Source of the DNA: DATAXP01 sp036272935
GTDB taxonomy: Bacteria; Planctomycetota; Planctomycetia; Pirellulales; PNKZ01
Reading direction: 5' to 3'
Length of the DNA: 64,000 nucleotides
Assembly (NCBI GenBank): GCA_036272935.1
Contig: DATAXP010000041.1
Span: forward strand, 26,754 to 90,753
Part shown: positions 1 through 8,932 of the stretch, one piece after another
How the letters are laid out: each line of letters begins with the position of its first letter
How positions within the stretch are numbered: the stretch's first letter is position 1
Position numbers and translations under genes: made by a program
Notes under the pieces: generated by a model
Databases searched by the model: none
The model's input: only the letters and a program-made list of their open reading frames with translations
Told to the model about the DNA's origin: nothing

Positions 1-308
1 CCGTGCCAGATGCTCTCCGCGTCGGGATACGCGAACGGAATCCAGCCGAAGGTCGGTTGCCCGATCGGCATGATCGCCGGCAGCCCGGACGAGCCAAGCA
101 CCACTGTTCCGCGCGAATGAGTCGTACGGCCACTGGGCTTTGCCCCTGGCGCGGCATCGATCAGCAGCTCGCAGCCAACATCGCTTTGCGCGCCGGCAAC
201 GATGACTTTCATGCCGCGCGCTTCGGGCGACGCGAACAACATTCGGTTTACCACCTCGAAATCGCGCACCTCGCCGATCGTCGCACCGTCGCCCCAGTGG
301 ATGCCGCC
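1..308 (-). pseudogene. Continuation of the PKS dehydratase region in a shifted frame
   Basis: On the minus strand the dehydratase-like domain that starts in the next entry loses its frame near position 300. The same domain then continues without a stop to the window edge in another frame. The shifted frame reads GDGATIGEVRDFEVVNRMLF and later PIGQPTFGWIPFAYPDAES, as expected after the hot-dog dehydratase core. One small indel between about 297 and 312 would join the two parts. It may be a real frameshift mutation or a sequencing error. The gene continues beyond the window. Confidence 0.6.
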
Positions 309-2764
309 TCGGCAAAAATCTCCAGGGCGATGACCGCCGGCAGGAGCGGCGTTCCTCGCAGCTTATGGTCGCGAAGAAAAATGTCCTGCACCGGGTCCAG
401 CCGCACGACACCTTCCGCTTGCGAGGCACCAGCCGGATGGAATTCGGCGATCATCGGGCTGCGCAGCGGGAGGTCGACGCCATGCGCCTGAGCGTGCAAA
501 CCGCTCAAGGCGCCTTCGAGCGGAATCGTTTCCCAGGGCTCGTCGTTGTTCTGGAAACCGAGCACCGGCTGCTCCGACGCGCCTTCAAGCCCCCAGAAGC
601 ATGCGGCGCTGCAAACCGTCGACCGTGCCGAGATCGGATGCTCGACTGCCTGGCGCTCGTCGGCCGATTGAAACGCCTGCCGCATCGCCTCAAGCGTCAG
701 CTTGCCGTGACCTAACGAGCGAACCGCCTCGCGCAACCTGTCGTTCGGCAGGATCTCCTCGTCGTCGGCCGGCGCGGTTCCGATCAGCAGTTGGCTTTGG
801 TTCGTGGCGACCAGCACGTCGGCTGCCTCGCGAACGGCGTACGACGATCTCGCACACTCAACCAGCACGACTCTCGCGCTGGCAGCGTCGCTGAGCAGAA
901 TCGACCAGTTCCCCGGCTGCTCCCAATGACGGATCGCATCGAGCGCGGTGTCGACGTCGGCGGCCGATTCAAGCAGGCGTTTGATGCGCAGCGTTTGCAT
1001 TCGAGGTGCAAGCTCAGCGCCCGGCGCCGGTTGATCGGCAAGTGGAATACATGAGATGGCTAGTCCAGCGGCGTTCACGCCACCCAAACCCGCGAATTGC
1101 CCCGGAAGCGATGGACTGACGAACGACAGCCGCCCCTTGGCGGTCCGCAGCCTGGGGGCAATCGGCCAACGCTCGCCGAAGGCGAACGCTGCCGTGTTGT
1201 ACAGCTTGATGGCATGCATGCGCCGCCGTGCGCCCTCGGCTCGTGAAACGGCCGCGGCATGCATGCCCCGCACGGCTGCTTCGGGATAGACGGCCGCCTG
1301 ATAAGTGAGCAATTGCGACAGCGGGACATCTGTCGACGCTGCCAGGCTCTCCAAATCCTCCAACTCGTCGGGATGCAAGAATATCCGGGGCATCGCGATC
1401 CATTCGCACAGCTCCGACGACACGTCGATCCAGCCCTCCGGTAGATCGGCAAGGCAACGAACCAGCCGGCGAATCGTTTCGCTGCTTGCCGTGTCGCGGG
1501 CCGATGCGGCAGCGGACGTTGGCTCGGCCCGGCGCGGCGTCTCCTGCAAGTGCGTCGTGACGCGGCGATGCGAGATGGGTTTTGTCTCTGGGCGAGCGAC
1601 GGTTGCGACCGAACCGTTGGCGCCATGATCCGGAGTCTCCGACCCTGGTGGCTCGTCGGGCTCCGAGTGTGCGGGGAGGCGGGGCGTTGCCGAGGCGGCG
1701 CTCGACAGTGCAGGCGGGCGTCGGGCGGCGGCCTGGAATCGCATCTTCTCGCGCCGGCGCGCCGTTGCATCGAAAAACCGAGCGGCGCCGTGCGCAGCCT
1801 GCTGAGCCGACGGTCCGTACCCCTGGTCAACCGTCCGCACCCCATCGACCGCTCCGAGACACTCGAGCTGCGCTTGCACGCGGAGCAACTGCCGGCTGCC
1901 TTGCTTTGGATCGTCGGTGGCCAGGACAAGCGACTTGCGTCCCGCTAAAATCTTTCGGTTCAGCCGCGTCAACACTTGCTTGGGTCCGACTTCGACGAAC
2001 ACGCCGAAGCCGTCGTCGGCCAGGCGCTCAATCAGTGAGACGTACCGCACTGGCGAGACCAATTGCTCGATCAGATTCGCGCGAACGTGATCGGGATCGC
2101 TGGTGTAACTGTTGGTGACGCTGCTGAGAAACAGCGTCCGGGCCGGCCTGAGCCTTTCGTTCCGCAACGCTTCCCGTAGGTACTTCTGGGCCGGTGCCAT
2201 TAGCGGCGTGTGGAACGCGCCGGGAACATTCAGTGGCTGCGCCGCGATCCGGTCGGCGCGTAGCTGCGACGCCAAGGATTCGATCGCTTCACGGGTGCCG
2301 CCGACAACGGTCTGGTCGCGAGCGTTCTCGTTAGCGATGTAAATGCCCGTGCCGCGTTGCAGTCGGCGGGCGATCTCTGGGGTTGATGCCGCGACGCTCA
2401 GCATGGCAGCGTCTGGGCACGACGCAACTGCCTCGGTACGAGCGCGCGTCACACGAGCCGCCTGGGCCACGGTCCAGACTCCGGCAGCGCATGGCGCGGA
2501 AAACTCGCCGTAACTATGTCCGGCAACAACGTCGGGCCGGATACCACGAGTGGCCAGCACGCGCGTCATGAATACGGTTGCCAACAGCAGCGAAAGCTGC
2601 GCCGCCCAAGGATCGGCGAACGGCTGGCGACAAGATTCATTTTGTGCCGCAGCTCGTCGGCACTGGCGGCAATCAGGGTCAAGCGGACTCGCTGCTCGGG
2701 ACGGAAGCGAAGAAAGGCCGCTTCGGCGAATTGCCGGGGAGCGTCGAGCGCCCATCGATTGCAT
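248..2764 (-). CDS. PKS/PUFA-synthase-like protein part: acyltransferase, C45-like region, start of dehydratase
   Basis: This is the middle part of a type I polyketide or polyunsaturated fatty acid synthase-like multienzyme. Starting near 2660 it shows an acyltransferase with the Ser motif GHSYGEF and the His motif FHTPLM, then a long Pro/Ala/Arg-rich linker. Next is a region resembling peptidase C45/acyl-CoA:6-APA acyltransferase (an LSQLLTYQ helix, LPGQFAGLGGVNAAGLAI, and LVATNQSQ for the usual TNH). Last comes the first hot-dog strand of a dehydratase (RDHKLRGTPLLPAVIALEI). The acyltransferase lacks its usual first ~70 residues, including GQG. The first ~50 codons look like out-of-frame sequence, so this reading frame is not an independent gene. 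The frame also ends early, near 300. PfaB/PfaC-like kinship is an inference. Confidence 0.6.
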   Translation of the reverse strand: MQSMGARRSPAIRRSGLSSLPSRAASPLDPDCRQCRRAAAQNESCRQPFADPWAAQLSLLLATVFMTRVLATRGIRPDVVAGHSYGEFSAPCAAGVWTVAQAARVTRARTEAVASCPDAAMLSVAASTPEIARRLQRGTGIYIANENARDQTVVGGTREAIESLASQLRADRIAAQPLNVPGAFHTPLMAPAQKYLREALRNERLRPARTLFLSSVTNSYTSDPDHVRANLIEQLVSPVRYVSLIERLADDGFGVFVEVGPKQVLTRLNRKILAGRKSLVLATDDPKQGSRQLLRVQAQLECLGAVDGVRTVDQGYGPSAQQAAHGAARFFDATARRREKMRFQAAARRPPALSSAASATPRLPAHSEPDEPPGSETPDHGANGSVATVARPETKPISHRRVTTHLQETPRRAEPTSAAASARDTASSETIRRLVRCLADLPEGWIDVSSELCEWIAMPRIFLHPDELEDLESLAASTDVPLSQLLTYQAAVYPEAAVRGMHAAAVSRAEGARRRMHAIKLYNTAAFAFGERWPIAPRLRTAKGRLSFVSPSLPGQFAGLGGVNAAGLAISCIPLADQPAPGAELAPRMQTLRIKRLLESAADVDTALDAIRHWEQPGNWSILLSDAASARVVLVECARSSYAVREAADVLVATNQSQLLIGTAPADDEEILPNDRLREAVRSLGHGKLTLEAMRQAFQSADERQAVEHPISARSTVCSAACFWGLEGASEQPVLGFQNNDEPWETIPLEGALSGLHAQAHGVDLPLRSPMIAEFHPAGASQAEGVVRLDPVQDIFLRDHKLRGTPLLPAVIALEIFAEAASTGATVRRSARCAISRW

Positions 2765-3771
2765 GCGGCGATCAGCTCTTCGGCAGTCGCGGCGCCAAGG
2801 CGAACGAGCAGCGGCCGAGCCGCAGGGCTGGCAACCCGAGGAGCGATTTTCGCCACCGTAGGTTGTGCCGCCGCCGATCGCACTGCCGGCTGTGGAACTG
2901 CCGGCTGTGCCGCGGTTGGACGAGTCGCCGCGGCGACTGCCAGCGGTTGTTCCACGATGACATGCCCGGCCAGGCCATGATCAATGCAGTTAACGGCTCC
3001 CAGTAGCGACGCGGCCCCGGTGGTTCTCAGTCCGACGAGGTGTTCGGCCGGTTCGATGCTTGTGGCCAGCGGCTCCAGGTACTCGGCGGGGTGCTCGAAC
3101 AGAGGCGTCGCCGGCAGGCGTTCGTGTTCCAAGGCCAGCGTAGCCTTGAGCAACGAAGCCAAACCGCTGGCCGCTCCCGTGTGGCCAATCTGAGCAACCA
3201 GGCTGCCGAGCCAAATCGGCGTGCGCTGTTCGCGGCGCGGATACTGATCGGCGAGAACAGTCGCCTCGGCGCGGTCGACCTCGGCGATGCCAAGACCGGT
3301 CGCCTCGACAAAGCCAACCTGGTCGCATGTGCTGGCGCATTGACTCCTAGCGCGCGCCACGGCGTCGCGCGAGGCGGTGTCGATCGATGGTCCCGAGGCC
3401 AGGCCGACGCCTCGCACGATGCCATGAATCGTGTTGCCATCGCGACGCGCGTCGCTCAACCGCTTGAGCAGCAGCACGACGGCCCCCTCGCCCGGCACCA
3501 GCCCCTGGGCGTCGCGATCGAACCCGGCGCGCGGACGCTTCGGCGCCAGCGTGCCCGACATCACCAGCCCCTGGTACATCATCAGTTCCATGCTGCGCTG
3601 ACCGGCGGCACACACGACCAACGAGCACTGGTCTCCCTCGCGCAGCCAATCGACCGCGGCAGCCAAAGCGCTGACTCCCGAAACGGCGCCGGAGTCCAAA
3701 GCCAAGGCGCCCCCCATGAAATCGAATGCCTTGGTGATGCGATCAGATTGTAGCCGCGGCCGGCGAGCCAT
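2566..3771 (-). CDS. Ketosynthase-like domain fragment lacking the catalytic Cys
   Basis: This is the C-terminal two thirds of a beta-ketoacyl synthase domain and the upstream part of the same broken multienzyme. Where active enzymes have DTACSSS, this one has DSGAVSG, so the nucleophile Cys is Ala. The first catalytic His motif EAHGTGT reads EATGLGI. The second (IGHTGAASG) is kept. AGFDRDAQGLVPGEGAVVLL is typical of the family. Loss of Cys and His suggests a chain-length-factor or PfaB-type non-condensing domain. An Ala/Pro/Gln linker follows, then LRHKMNLVA, after which the frame departs near 2640 where the acyltransferase should begin. The 5' end runs into acetoacetate decarboxylase sequence at about 3740, so the start given is not a real one. 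Confidence 0.6.
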   Translation of the reverse strand: MARRPRLQSDRITKAFDFMGGALALDSGAVSGVSALAAAVDWLREGDQCSLVVCAAGQRSMELMMYQGLVMSGTLAPKRPRAGFDRDAQGLVPGEGAVVLLLKRLSDARRDGNTIHGIVRGVGLASGPSIDTASRDAVARARSQCASTCDQVGFVEATGLGIAEVDRAEATVLADQYPRREQRTPIWLGSLVAQIGHTGAASGLASLLKATLALEHERLPATPLFEHPAEYLEPLATSIEPAEHLVGLRTTGAASLLGAVNCIDHGLAGHVIVEQPLAVAAATRPTAAQPAVPQPAVRSAAAQPTVAKIAPRVASPAARPLLVRLGAATAEELIAACNRWALDAPRQFAEAAFLRFRPEQRVRLTLIAASADELRHKMNLVASRSPILGRRSFRCCWQPYS

Positions 3772-3995
3772 TGCACGTCGCGATTCATCGCAAAGACGAT
3801 CTGCAGCACTGGATCGCCGTTCAATCGGAAGGGGGCGTCGATCAGCCGCGCGAGCCTGCGCGCGTCGGTCAAATACGGCAGCATGACCGTCGTGACGTCA
3901 CCGTAGAGGCCCGAACCGAGCTTCACGGGGCGCGGGCCGAAACTTGTCGGCATCACATGCGGTTTCAACGAATCGAACATATCAACGAGCGACAC
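3740..3995 (-). pseudogene. Acetoacetate decarboxylase-like N-terminal fragment
   Basis: About 83 codons from a GTG at 3995 match the start of the acetoacetate decarboxylase (ADC) family: a GDVTTVMLPY strand, a helix with DARRLARLIDAPFRL, then VFAMNRDVQWLAGRGYNL. The family normally runs to about 250 residues with a catalytic Lys further on, which is missing here. Homology stops abruptly near 3740, where ketosynthase sequence begins in another frame on the same strand. The catalytic part is therefore deleted, or the contig is misjoined. The residual reading frame runs on to 3582 as out-of-frame ketosynthase sequence and is not expected to be functional. Confidence 0.6.
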
Positions 3996-4164
3996 CGTTC
4001 ATTCAATTCAAGGAACGTTGAGTGTGGTTCAGATCAATCGAGCTCTCAGGCGTCTGCGATTCCTGGGTGCTGCGATCTCGTTCGATGCCATAACGGCCAC
4101 GCTCTCGAGCGGCCAGAGGGGAACGCATGGTTGCGCGTCGCCTGACGACTCGCTGACGTCGGCA

Positions 4165-7100
4165 TTATTCGTCCTCGTTGCCACCTTCGCCTTCTTCGCC
4201 TTTGTCGTCGCCGGCATTTTCGCCTGCTTGGTCCTGCTCATCGTCGTCTTCATTTTCCTCTGGTTGATCGTGGATGACGAGCGAGTAGAACGCAGGCACC
4301 ACCACCAGCGTCGTCACCATACCGGCCAAGAGGCCGCCGATCACCGCCCGGCCGAGGGGCACGTTCGCTTCGCTGCCGCGTTCGATCCCCAGCGACATGG
4401 GGAGCAGCGCGAAAAACGCAGCCAGCGCCGTCATCACCACCGGGCGCACACGGATCGCCGCGGCGTGCATGACCGCATCGGTCGGATTCATCTTGTCGGT
4501 TTCGCGGGTGCGCTGGGCAAAGTCGATGAGCAACACCGTGTTGGCGACCACGATACCGACCATGAAGATCACGCCGAGCATCGATTGCACGTTGATCGCG
4601 GTGCCGGTAACGAACAGGATCAGGATCACGCCGATCACGCCGATCGGCACGGCAAACAGGATCACCACCGGGACCAGGTACGATCGGAACAGCGCCACCA
4701 GCAAGAAATAAATGAGCAGCGTCGCCAGGACCAGGCCGATCGCCAAATCGCGAAACGTCTCGAGCATCCGCGAATACTCGCCCGTGATTTTCATGCTCGA
4801 GCCGGACAGCTCTTGATGATCCTTTGAATCCGGATCGTACGGCGCCCACTCGTTGCTGCCGGTAGACTTGCCGAACTCGTTGAGTGCGGCGTGTACGTCG
4901 TCGGCCACGTGCCCCAGATCGCGGCCTTGCACGCCCATCGTGAGCTCGATCGTCTCTTGCAGGTTGACGTGCGTCACCTCGGCCGGCACGTCGTTGCGGC
5001 GCAGCGAGATCACGTTGCGCAGCGGGACGGGCTTGTTCTGCACCGGGCTGGTCATCGGCACGTTCAACAGCGTGTGGATCGACGTGATGTCGGCCTCGGG
5101 ATATTGCACGCCGACGTAGTACTGATTGTGGCTGACCGGATCGATCCAGAAATTCTTCTTGTTGAACTGGATGCTGGAATTCAGCGCAGCAATGACGTTT
5201 TTCATCACGTCCGACTGGTTGAGTCCCAGGTCGGCCGCCTTGACGCGATCGACCTCGACGACGTACTGCGGAAAATCGAGCCGCTCCATGATGCGGCAAT
5301 CCACGACACCGGGAATTTCGACCACCTTGCGCTGGATCGCCTCGGCAACCTTGCGCCCCTTGTGCAGGTCTTTGGTCTCGATGCTGATGTTGATCGGCGT
5401 CGTTTTACCTTCGTTCATCGCGCCGGTGATCATGCCACCAGCATCGAAGGCAATTTGCAAGTCGGCGTACTCCGGGTCGGTCGTCAATTTCTCGCGCAGC
5501 AGCCGCACGTACTCCTGCGACGATTTCGAGCGATCGGCGGTCAACTGCACCTTGACGACGGTGTCCATCGGCCCGGCGTTGGGCGTGTAGGCGGCCGACC
5601 AGTCGGGAGTGACGCCGATTTCGCTGATCTGCAGCTCGAGATCCTTGCCGATCATGTCCTTGATGACAGTTTCGATGTGCGAGATACGGTCTTCGGTCAC
5701 CTCGATCCGCGTGCCGGTCTTCGCGCGCGCGAACATCTCGAATGCGCCGGCATCGACCTCGGGAAAGAAATCCCGCCGCAGGTGCGGACCGAGCAGCACG
5801 ATCAACGCGATCAGCAGGCCCACGGGCGCAAGCACCGTCAGCCAGCGATGGCGCATGACTACTTCGAGTTGGCGGGTGTACCATTTGATCGCCGCATCGA
5901 TCCACCCTTGCCATTTGGCGGACAACCGGCCGACGATTCCGTGGGGCTCTTCCTTCTTCCCTTGTTCCGATTTTTTCGGCTTCCGCAGCCAAGAGGCGCA
6001 GCGTGTCGGCACGAACGTCAACGCCATCAGGAACGCGGCGAGCATCGAAAATCCGACGGCCAGTGCCATCGGCCGGAACAAAAACGCCCCCAGCCCCGGC
6101 ATCAGCGCCAAGGGAGCCAGCACCAAGAGCGTGCAAAGGCTGGCGACCAGCTCGGGCAACGCTACTTCGCTCCCGCCTTCAAGTGCCGCGTCGTGCCGCG
6201 ACTTGCCCATTTCCAGGTGACGATGCGTGTTTTCCAGGCACACGATCGCAATGTCGACCAGTGGTCCGATCGCCAGCGACAGGCCGGCCAGCGTCATCAC
6301 ATTGATCGTGTTGCCGGTGAAGTAGATGAAGATCAGCGCGGTGAACACCGCGATGGGAATGGTGATCGCCGCGATAGCCATCATTCGCCATTGGCCGAGG
6401 AACAGCAGAATGACTAGCGAGCACAGCACGGCGCCCAGCACTCCTTCCTGGGTCAGGCTTTCGATCGACTTGCGCACGTAGATCGATTGATCCATGACGA
6501 CTTTCAAGTCGATATTCGGCCGCGAGAGCCGGGCGCTCATCTTGGGGATCGACTTCTTGAGGTTGTCGACCACGGCCAAGGTGCTGGAGCCGGTCTGCCG
6601 ATAGACCGGGATGTACACTTCGCGCCGGCCATTGATGCGCACGATGTTGGTTTGGATCATCGCTGCGTCTTTCGTCGTGGCCACGTCGCGCAGGTAGGCC
6701 GCGTTTCCCTGCTTCGTGCGCAGCGGGATGTCTCCCATCTGCTCGACGAACTTGAACATCGAGTTCGAGTCGATGGCGAAGTCGGTGGTGCCGAATTTGG
6801 CATCGCCGGTGGGGAGGAACAGGTTGTAATCGTCGAGAGCCTTCATTGCGTCGAGCGGCGACAGACCGCGCGCTTCGAGCTTGATACGATCGAGATACGC
6901 GATCACCGCGCGCAGCTTGCCGCCGTAGACCACCGGGGCGACGGCACCCGGCGAGCTCATGATCATGTTGCGCACTTCGTACCGGGCGACGTCGTAAAGG
7001 ATCGCCTGTGTCTGCGACTTGCTATCGACCGCCACCAGGCATGCCGGCACCACGCTCGTCGGATCGTACGGCAGAATCACCGGCGGCAGCGTACCGGGGG

Positions 7101-7461
7101 GCAGATTGGGGATGGCGGCTGAGGCGAGCGAGTTGACCTGGGTCAGCGCGCCGTTGGGGTCAATGCCGCTGCGATAGTAGTTGCGAATAATGCTCGCCCC
7201 GACGATCGATCGAGACTCTTGCCGCTTGGTTCCGGCAGCCTGCCCGGTCCAGCGCTCCATGCGGTTGGTGATGTCTTTCTCGATATCCGAGGCCGACATG
7301 CCGCCGTAGAACGTGAGCACCTGCACCGCGGGACTATTGAACACGGGGAGAATGTCGATCGGGATTCGCACGATGCTCAGCCCGCCGAGCACAACGAGCG
7401 TTAGCACGAACACGGTCACCGCCCAGGGATTCTTCAGCGAAGCTGCGATCAATCGCTGCAT
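4165..7461 (-). CDS. RND-family efflux permease (AcrB/HAE1-like)
   Basis: This 1098-aa inner-membrane permease belongs to the resistance-nodulation-division family. These trimeric proton antiporters export drugs or other hydrophobic compounds through an adaptor and a TolC-type channel. It has the usual two-fold plan: an N-terminal membrane helix (about residues 10-32), a porter domain, helices around 330-490, a second porter domain, and C-terminal helices around 880-1060. The helix-4 proton-relay motif reads PLVDIAIVCLEN. The first Asp of the usual AcrB DD pair is present and the second is Ile, so substrate class is uncertain. The C-terminal ~35 residues are a very acidic Glu/Asp/Gly tail not usual for the family. 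It lies 64 bases behind the adaptor gene, probably in one operon. No TolC gene is adjacent; one occurs at 21.7 kb. Confidence 0.9.
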   Translation of the reverse strand: MQRLIAASLKNPWAVTVFVLTLVVLGGLSIVRIPIDILPVFNSPAVQVLTFYGGMSASDIEKDITNRMERWTGQAAGTKRQESRSIVGASIIRNYYRSGIDPNGALTQVNSLASAAIPNLPPGTLPPVILPYDPTSVVPACLVAVDSKSQTQAILYDVARYEVRNMIMSSPGAVAPVVYGGKLRAVIAYLDRIKLEARGLSPLDAMKALDDYNLFLPTGDAKFGTTDFAIDSNSMFKFVEQMGDIPLRTKQGNAAYLRDVATTKDAAMIQTNIVRINGRREVYIPVYRQTGSSTLAVVDNLKKSIPKMSARLSRPNIDLKVVMDQSIYVRKSIESLTQEGVLGAVLCSLVILLFLGQWRMMAIAAITIPIAVFTALIFIYFTGNTINVMTLAGLSLAIGPLVDIAIVCLENTHRHLEMGKSRHDAALEGGSEVALPELVASLCTLLVLAPLALMPGLGAFLFRPMALAVGFSMLAAFLMALTFVPTRCASWLRKPKKSEQGKKEEPHGIVGRLSAKWQGWIDAAIKWYTRQLEVVMRHRWLTVLAPVGLLIALIVLLGPHLRRDFFPEVDAGAFEMFARAKTGTRIEVTEDRISHIETVIKDMIGKDLELQISEIGVTPDWSAAYTPNAGPMDTVVKVQLTADRSKSSQEYVRLLREKLTTDPEYADLQIAFDAGGMITGAMNEGKTTPINISIETKDLHKGRKVAEAIQRKVVEIPGVVDCRIMERLDFPQYVVEVDRVKAADLGLNQSDVMKNVIAALNSSIQFNKKNFWIDPVSHNQYYVGVQYPEADITSIHTLLNVPMTSPVQNKPVPLRNVISLRRNDVPAEVTHVNLQETIELTMGVQGRDLGHVADDVHAALNEFGKSTGSNEWAPYDPDSKDHQELSGSSMKITGEYSRMLETFRDLAIGLVLATLLIYFLLVALFRSYLVPVVILFAVPIGVIGVILILFVTGTAINVQSMLGVIFMVGIVVANTVLLIDFAQRTRETDKMNPTDAVMHAAAIRVRPVVMTALAAFFALLPMSLGIERGSEANVPLGRAVIGGLLAGMVTTLVVVPAFYSLVIHDQPEENEDDDEQDQAGENAGDDKGEEGEGGNEDE

Positions 7462-7525
7462 TCAAGCACTCCCCGCGCGTCGACGAGATTGGTCCGGGCT
7501 ACACGACACCCCATCCGCCGGCAAT

Positions 7526-8932
7526 TCATTGCTGCTGGTTGTGATCGTTTTGGTCCTTCTGGCTCTTTTGATCCTTGAGATCCTTTTGGTCCTTCTGAAT
7601 CGCTTCGACCGCCGTGCCGTTTCCCGTCGGGCCGGTGTAGTTGGTCACGACTTCGTCGCTGGTGCCCAGGCCGTCAACCACTTCGACATGAATTCCGTCA
7701 TCCAGCCCGGTGGTCACCTTCTGGGTGTACATTTTTGAATTGCGGACGACGTACACCTGCCCGTGGTGATCTTCGACGTTGCCGGTCAGGCACGACGAGG
7801 GAATGGTGACCGCGTGTTTCGGCTCACCGGCCAGAGCGACCGTGGCGCTGCCGAACATTCCGTCGCTAAGCACGTTCTTCGGGTTCGGCAAGTCGATCTC
7901 GACGCGCATGGTTCGCGTGTCGATCACTTCGACGTCGGACATTCGCGACACCTTGCCCTGGAATTGCTGGCCTGAAAGTGCATCGACGCTGACGGTGGCC
8001 GCGGCCCCGACCTTGAGCGAGGCGATGACGTCGTCGGGCATTTGCACCACCACGCGCATCAGGTCGGTGCGGGCCACGGTCAGCATGGGCGTGGTACCGC
8101 CTTGCTGGGCGGCGCGCACAAAGTCGCCCGGATAATAATTCCGGAGCGCAATCACTCCTTTGAACGGCGCCACGATCTTGGCGAATTGCAGCAAGACTTC
8201 GGTCTTGCCGATCTCCGCCTCGGCAAGCTGCACTTCGCTTTGCGCCTCGCCGACGTTGGCCTTGGCTTGTTCGATGGTGGCTTGCGCGGCGCCGACCTGA
8301 GCTTTGGCACTCATGAGTGCCGCATTGGCCGATTGTTCGGAGGCGCGGGCCGCCTCGAGCTGTTCTTGTTGCTCCTGCACGAGGCGCTCTTCGATGGCGT
8401 TCTTCTCGTAGAGTGCCTTGATGCGGTGGAACGCTTCGTCGCGGTAGACGCGCGTTGCAATGGCCTTGTTGACCCCCGCTACGCTTTCCTGCGCGGTGGC
8501 TTGAGCCGTTTTCCAATTGGCGATGGCCGTGGTGACCTGCGCCTCGGCCTGCGTGACTTTGGATTGCCTGACCGCGAGTTCCGCCTCGTTGGCCTGCAAT
8601 TGCTTCTGCACGTTGGGCACGTCGATCTGGGCCAAAGTCTGGCCCTGTTCGACCACGTCGCCAATGTCGACGCTCTGGGTCTTGAGATACCCCGAAACCT
8701 GAGCAAACAGGTTGGCAATGCCGAACGAATAAACAGTTGCCGGCTGCGTGGTCGATCGGGGGAGCCCGCCTGGCGTGGGATGAACCACGTCGACCTGTGT
8801 TTTAGACGCTGCCTTCTTCTCTTGCGCCGGTTGCGACTTCGCCGCCGCATGATGCCGCCAATCGAAGAAGGCGAACAGCCCTCCCGCGACGACGAGAATG
8901 CCGGCAACGATCAGAATTCGACGCCAATTCAT
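7526..8932 (-). CDS. Periplasmic adaptor of an RND efflux pump (HlyD/MFP family)
   Basis: This is a membrane-fusion protein that bridges an RND permease and an outer-membrane channel. The ATG at 8932 gives MNWRRILIVAGILVV, a positively charged start followed by one membrane anchor; about 468 aa. The order is barrel-sandwich hybrid half (VSGYLKTQSVDIGDVVEQGQ), a long alpha-hairpin coiled coil (about residues 100-240, Ala/Gln/Glu-rich), the second lipoyl half (IVAPFKGVIALRNYYPGDFV) and beta-barrel/membrane-proximal domains. The tail repeats Asp-Gln-Lys-type residues (KDQKDLKDQKSQKDQ) from short tandem codon repeats. The RND permease follows 64 bases downstream, so the two are presumably co-transcribed. 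Confidence 0.88.
   Translation of the reverse strand: MNWRRILIVAGILVVAGGLFAFFDWRHHAAAKSQPAQEKKAASKTQVDVVHPTPGGLPRSTTQPATVYSFGIANLFAQVSGYLKTQSVDIGDVVEQGQTLAQIDVPNVQKQLQANEAELAVRQSKVTQAEAQVTTAIANWKTAQATAQESVAGVNKAIATRVYRDEAFHRIKALYEKNAIEERLVQEQQEQLEAARASEQSANAALMSAKAQVGAAQATIEQAKANVGEAQSEVQLAEAEIGKTEVLLQFAKIVAPFKGVIALRNYYPGDFVRAAQQGGTTPMLTVARTDLMRVVVQMPDDVIASLKVGAAATVSVDALSGQQFQGKVSRMSDVEVIDTRTMRVEIDLPNPKNVLSDGMFGSATVALAGEPKHAVTIPSSCLTGNVEDHHGQVYVVRNSKMYTQKVTTGLDDGIHVEVVDGLGTSDEVVTNYTGPTGNGTAVEAIQKDQKDLKDQKSQKDQNDHNQQQ

Noticed and set aside
4891..6417. Long plus-strand open frame (over 500 codons) opposite the RND permease
   Set aside because: It is rich in His, Arg, Asp and Gln as antisense of a GC-rich gene is, has no domain, and lies wholly inside a clear RND gene.
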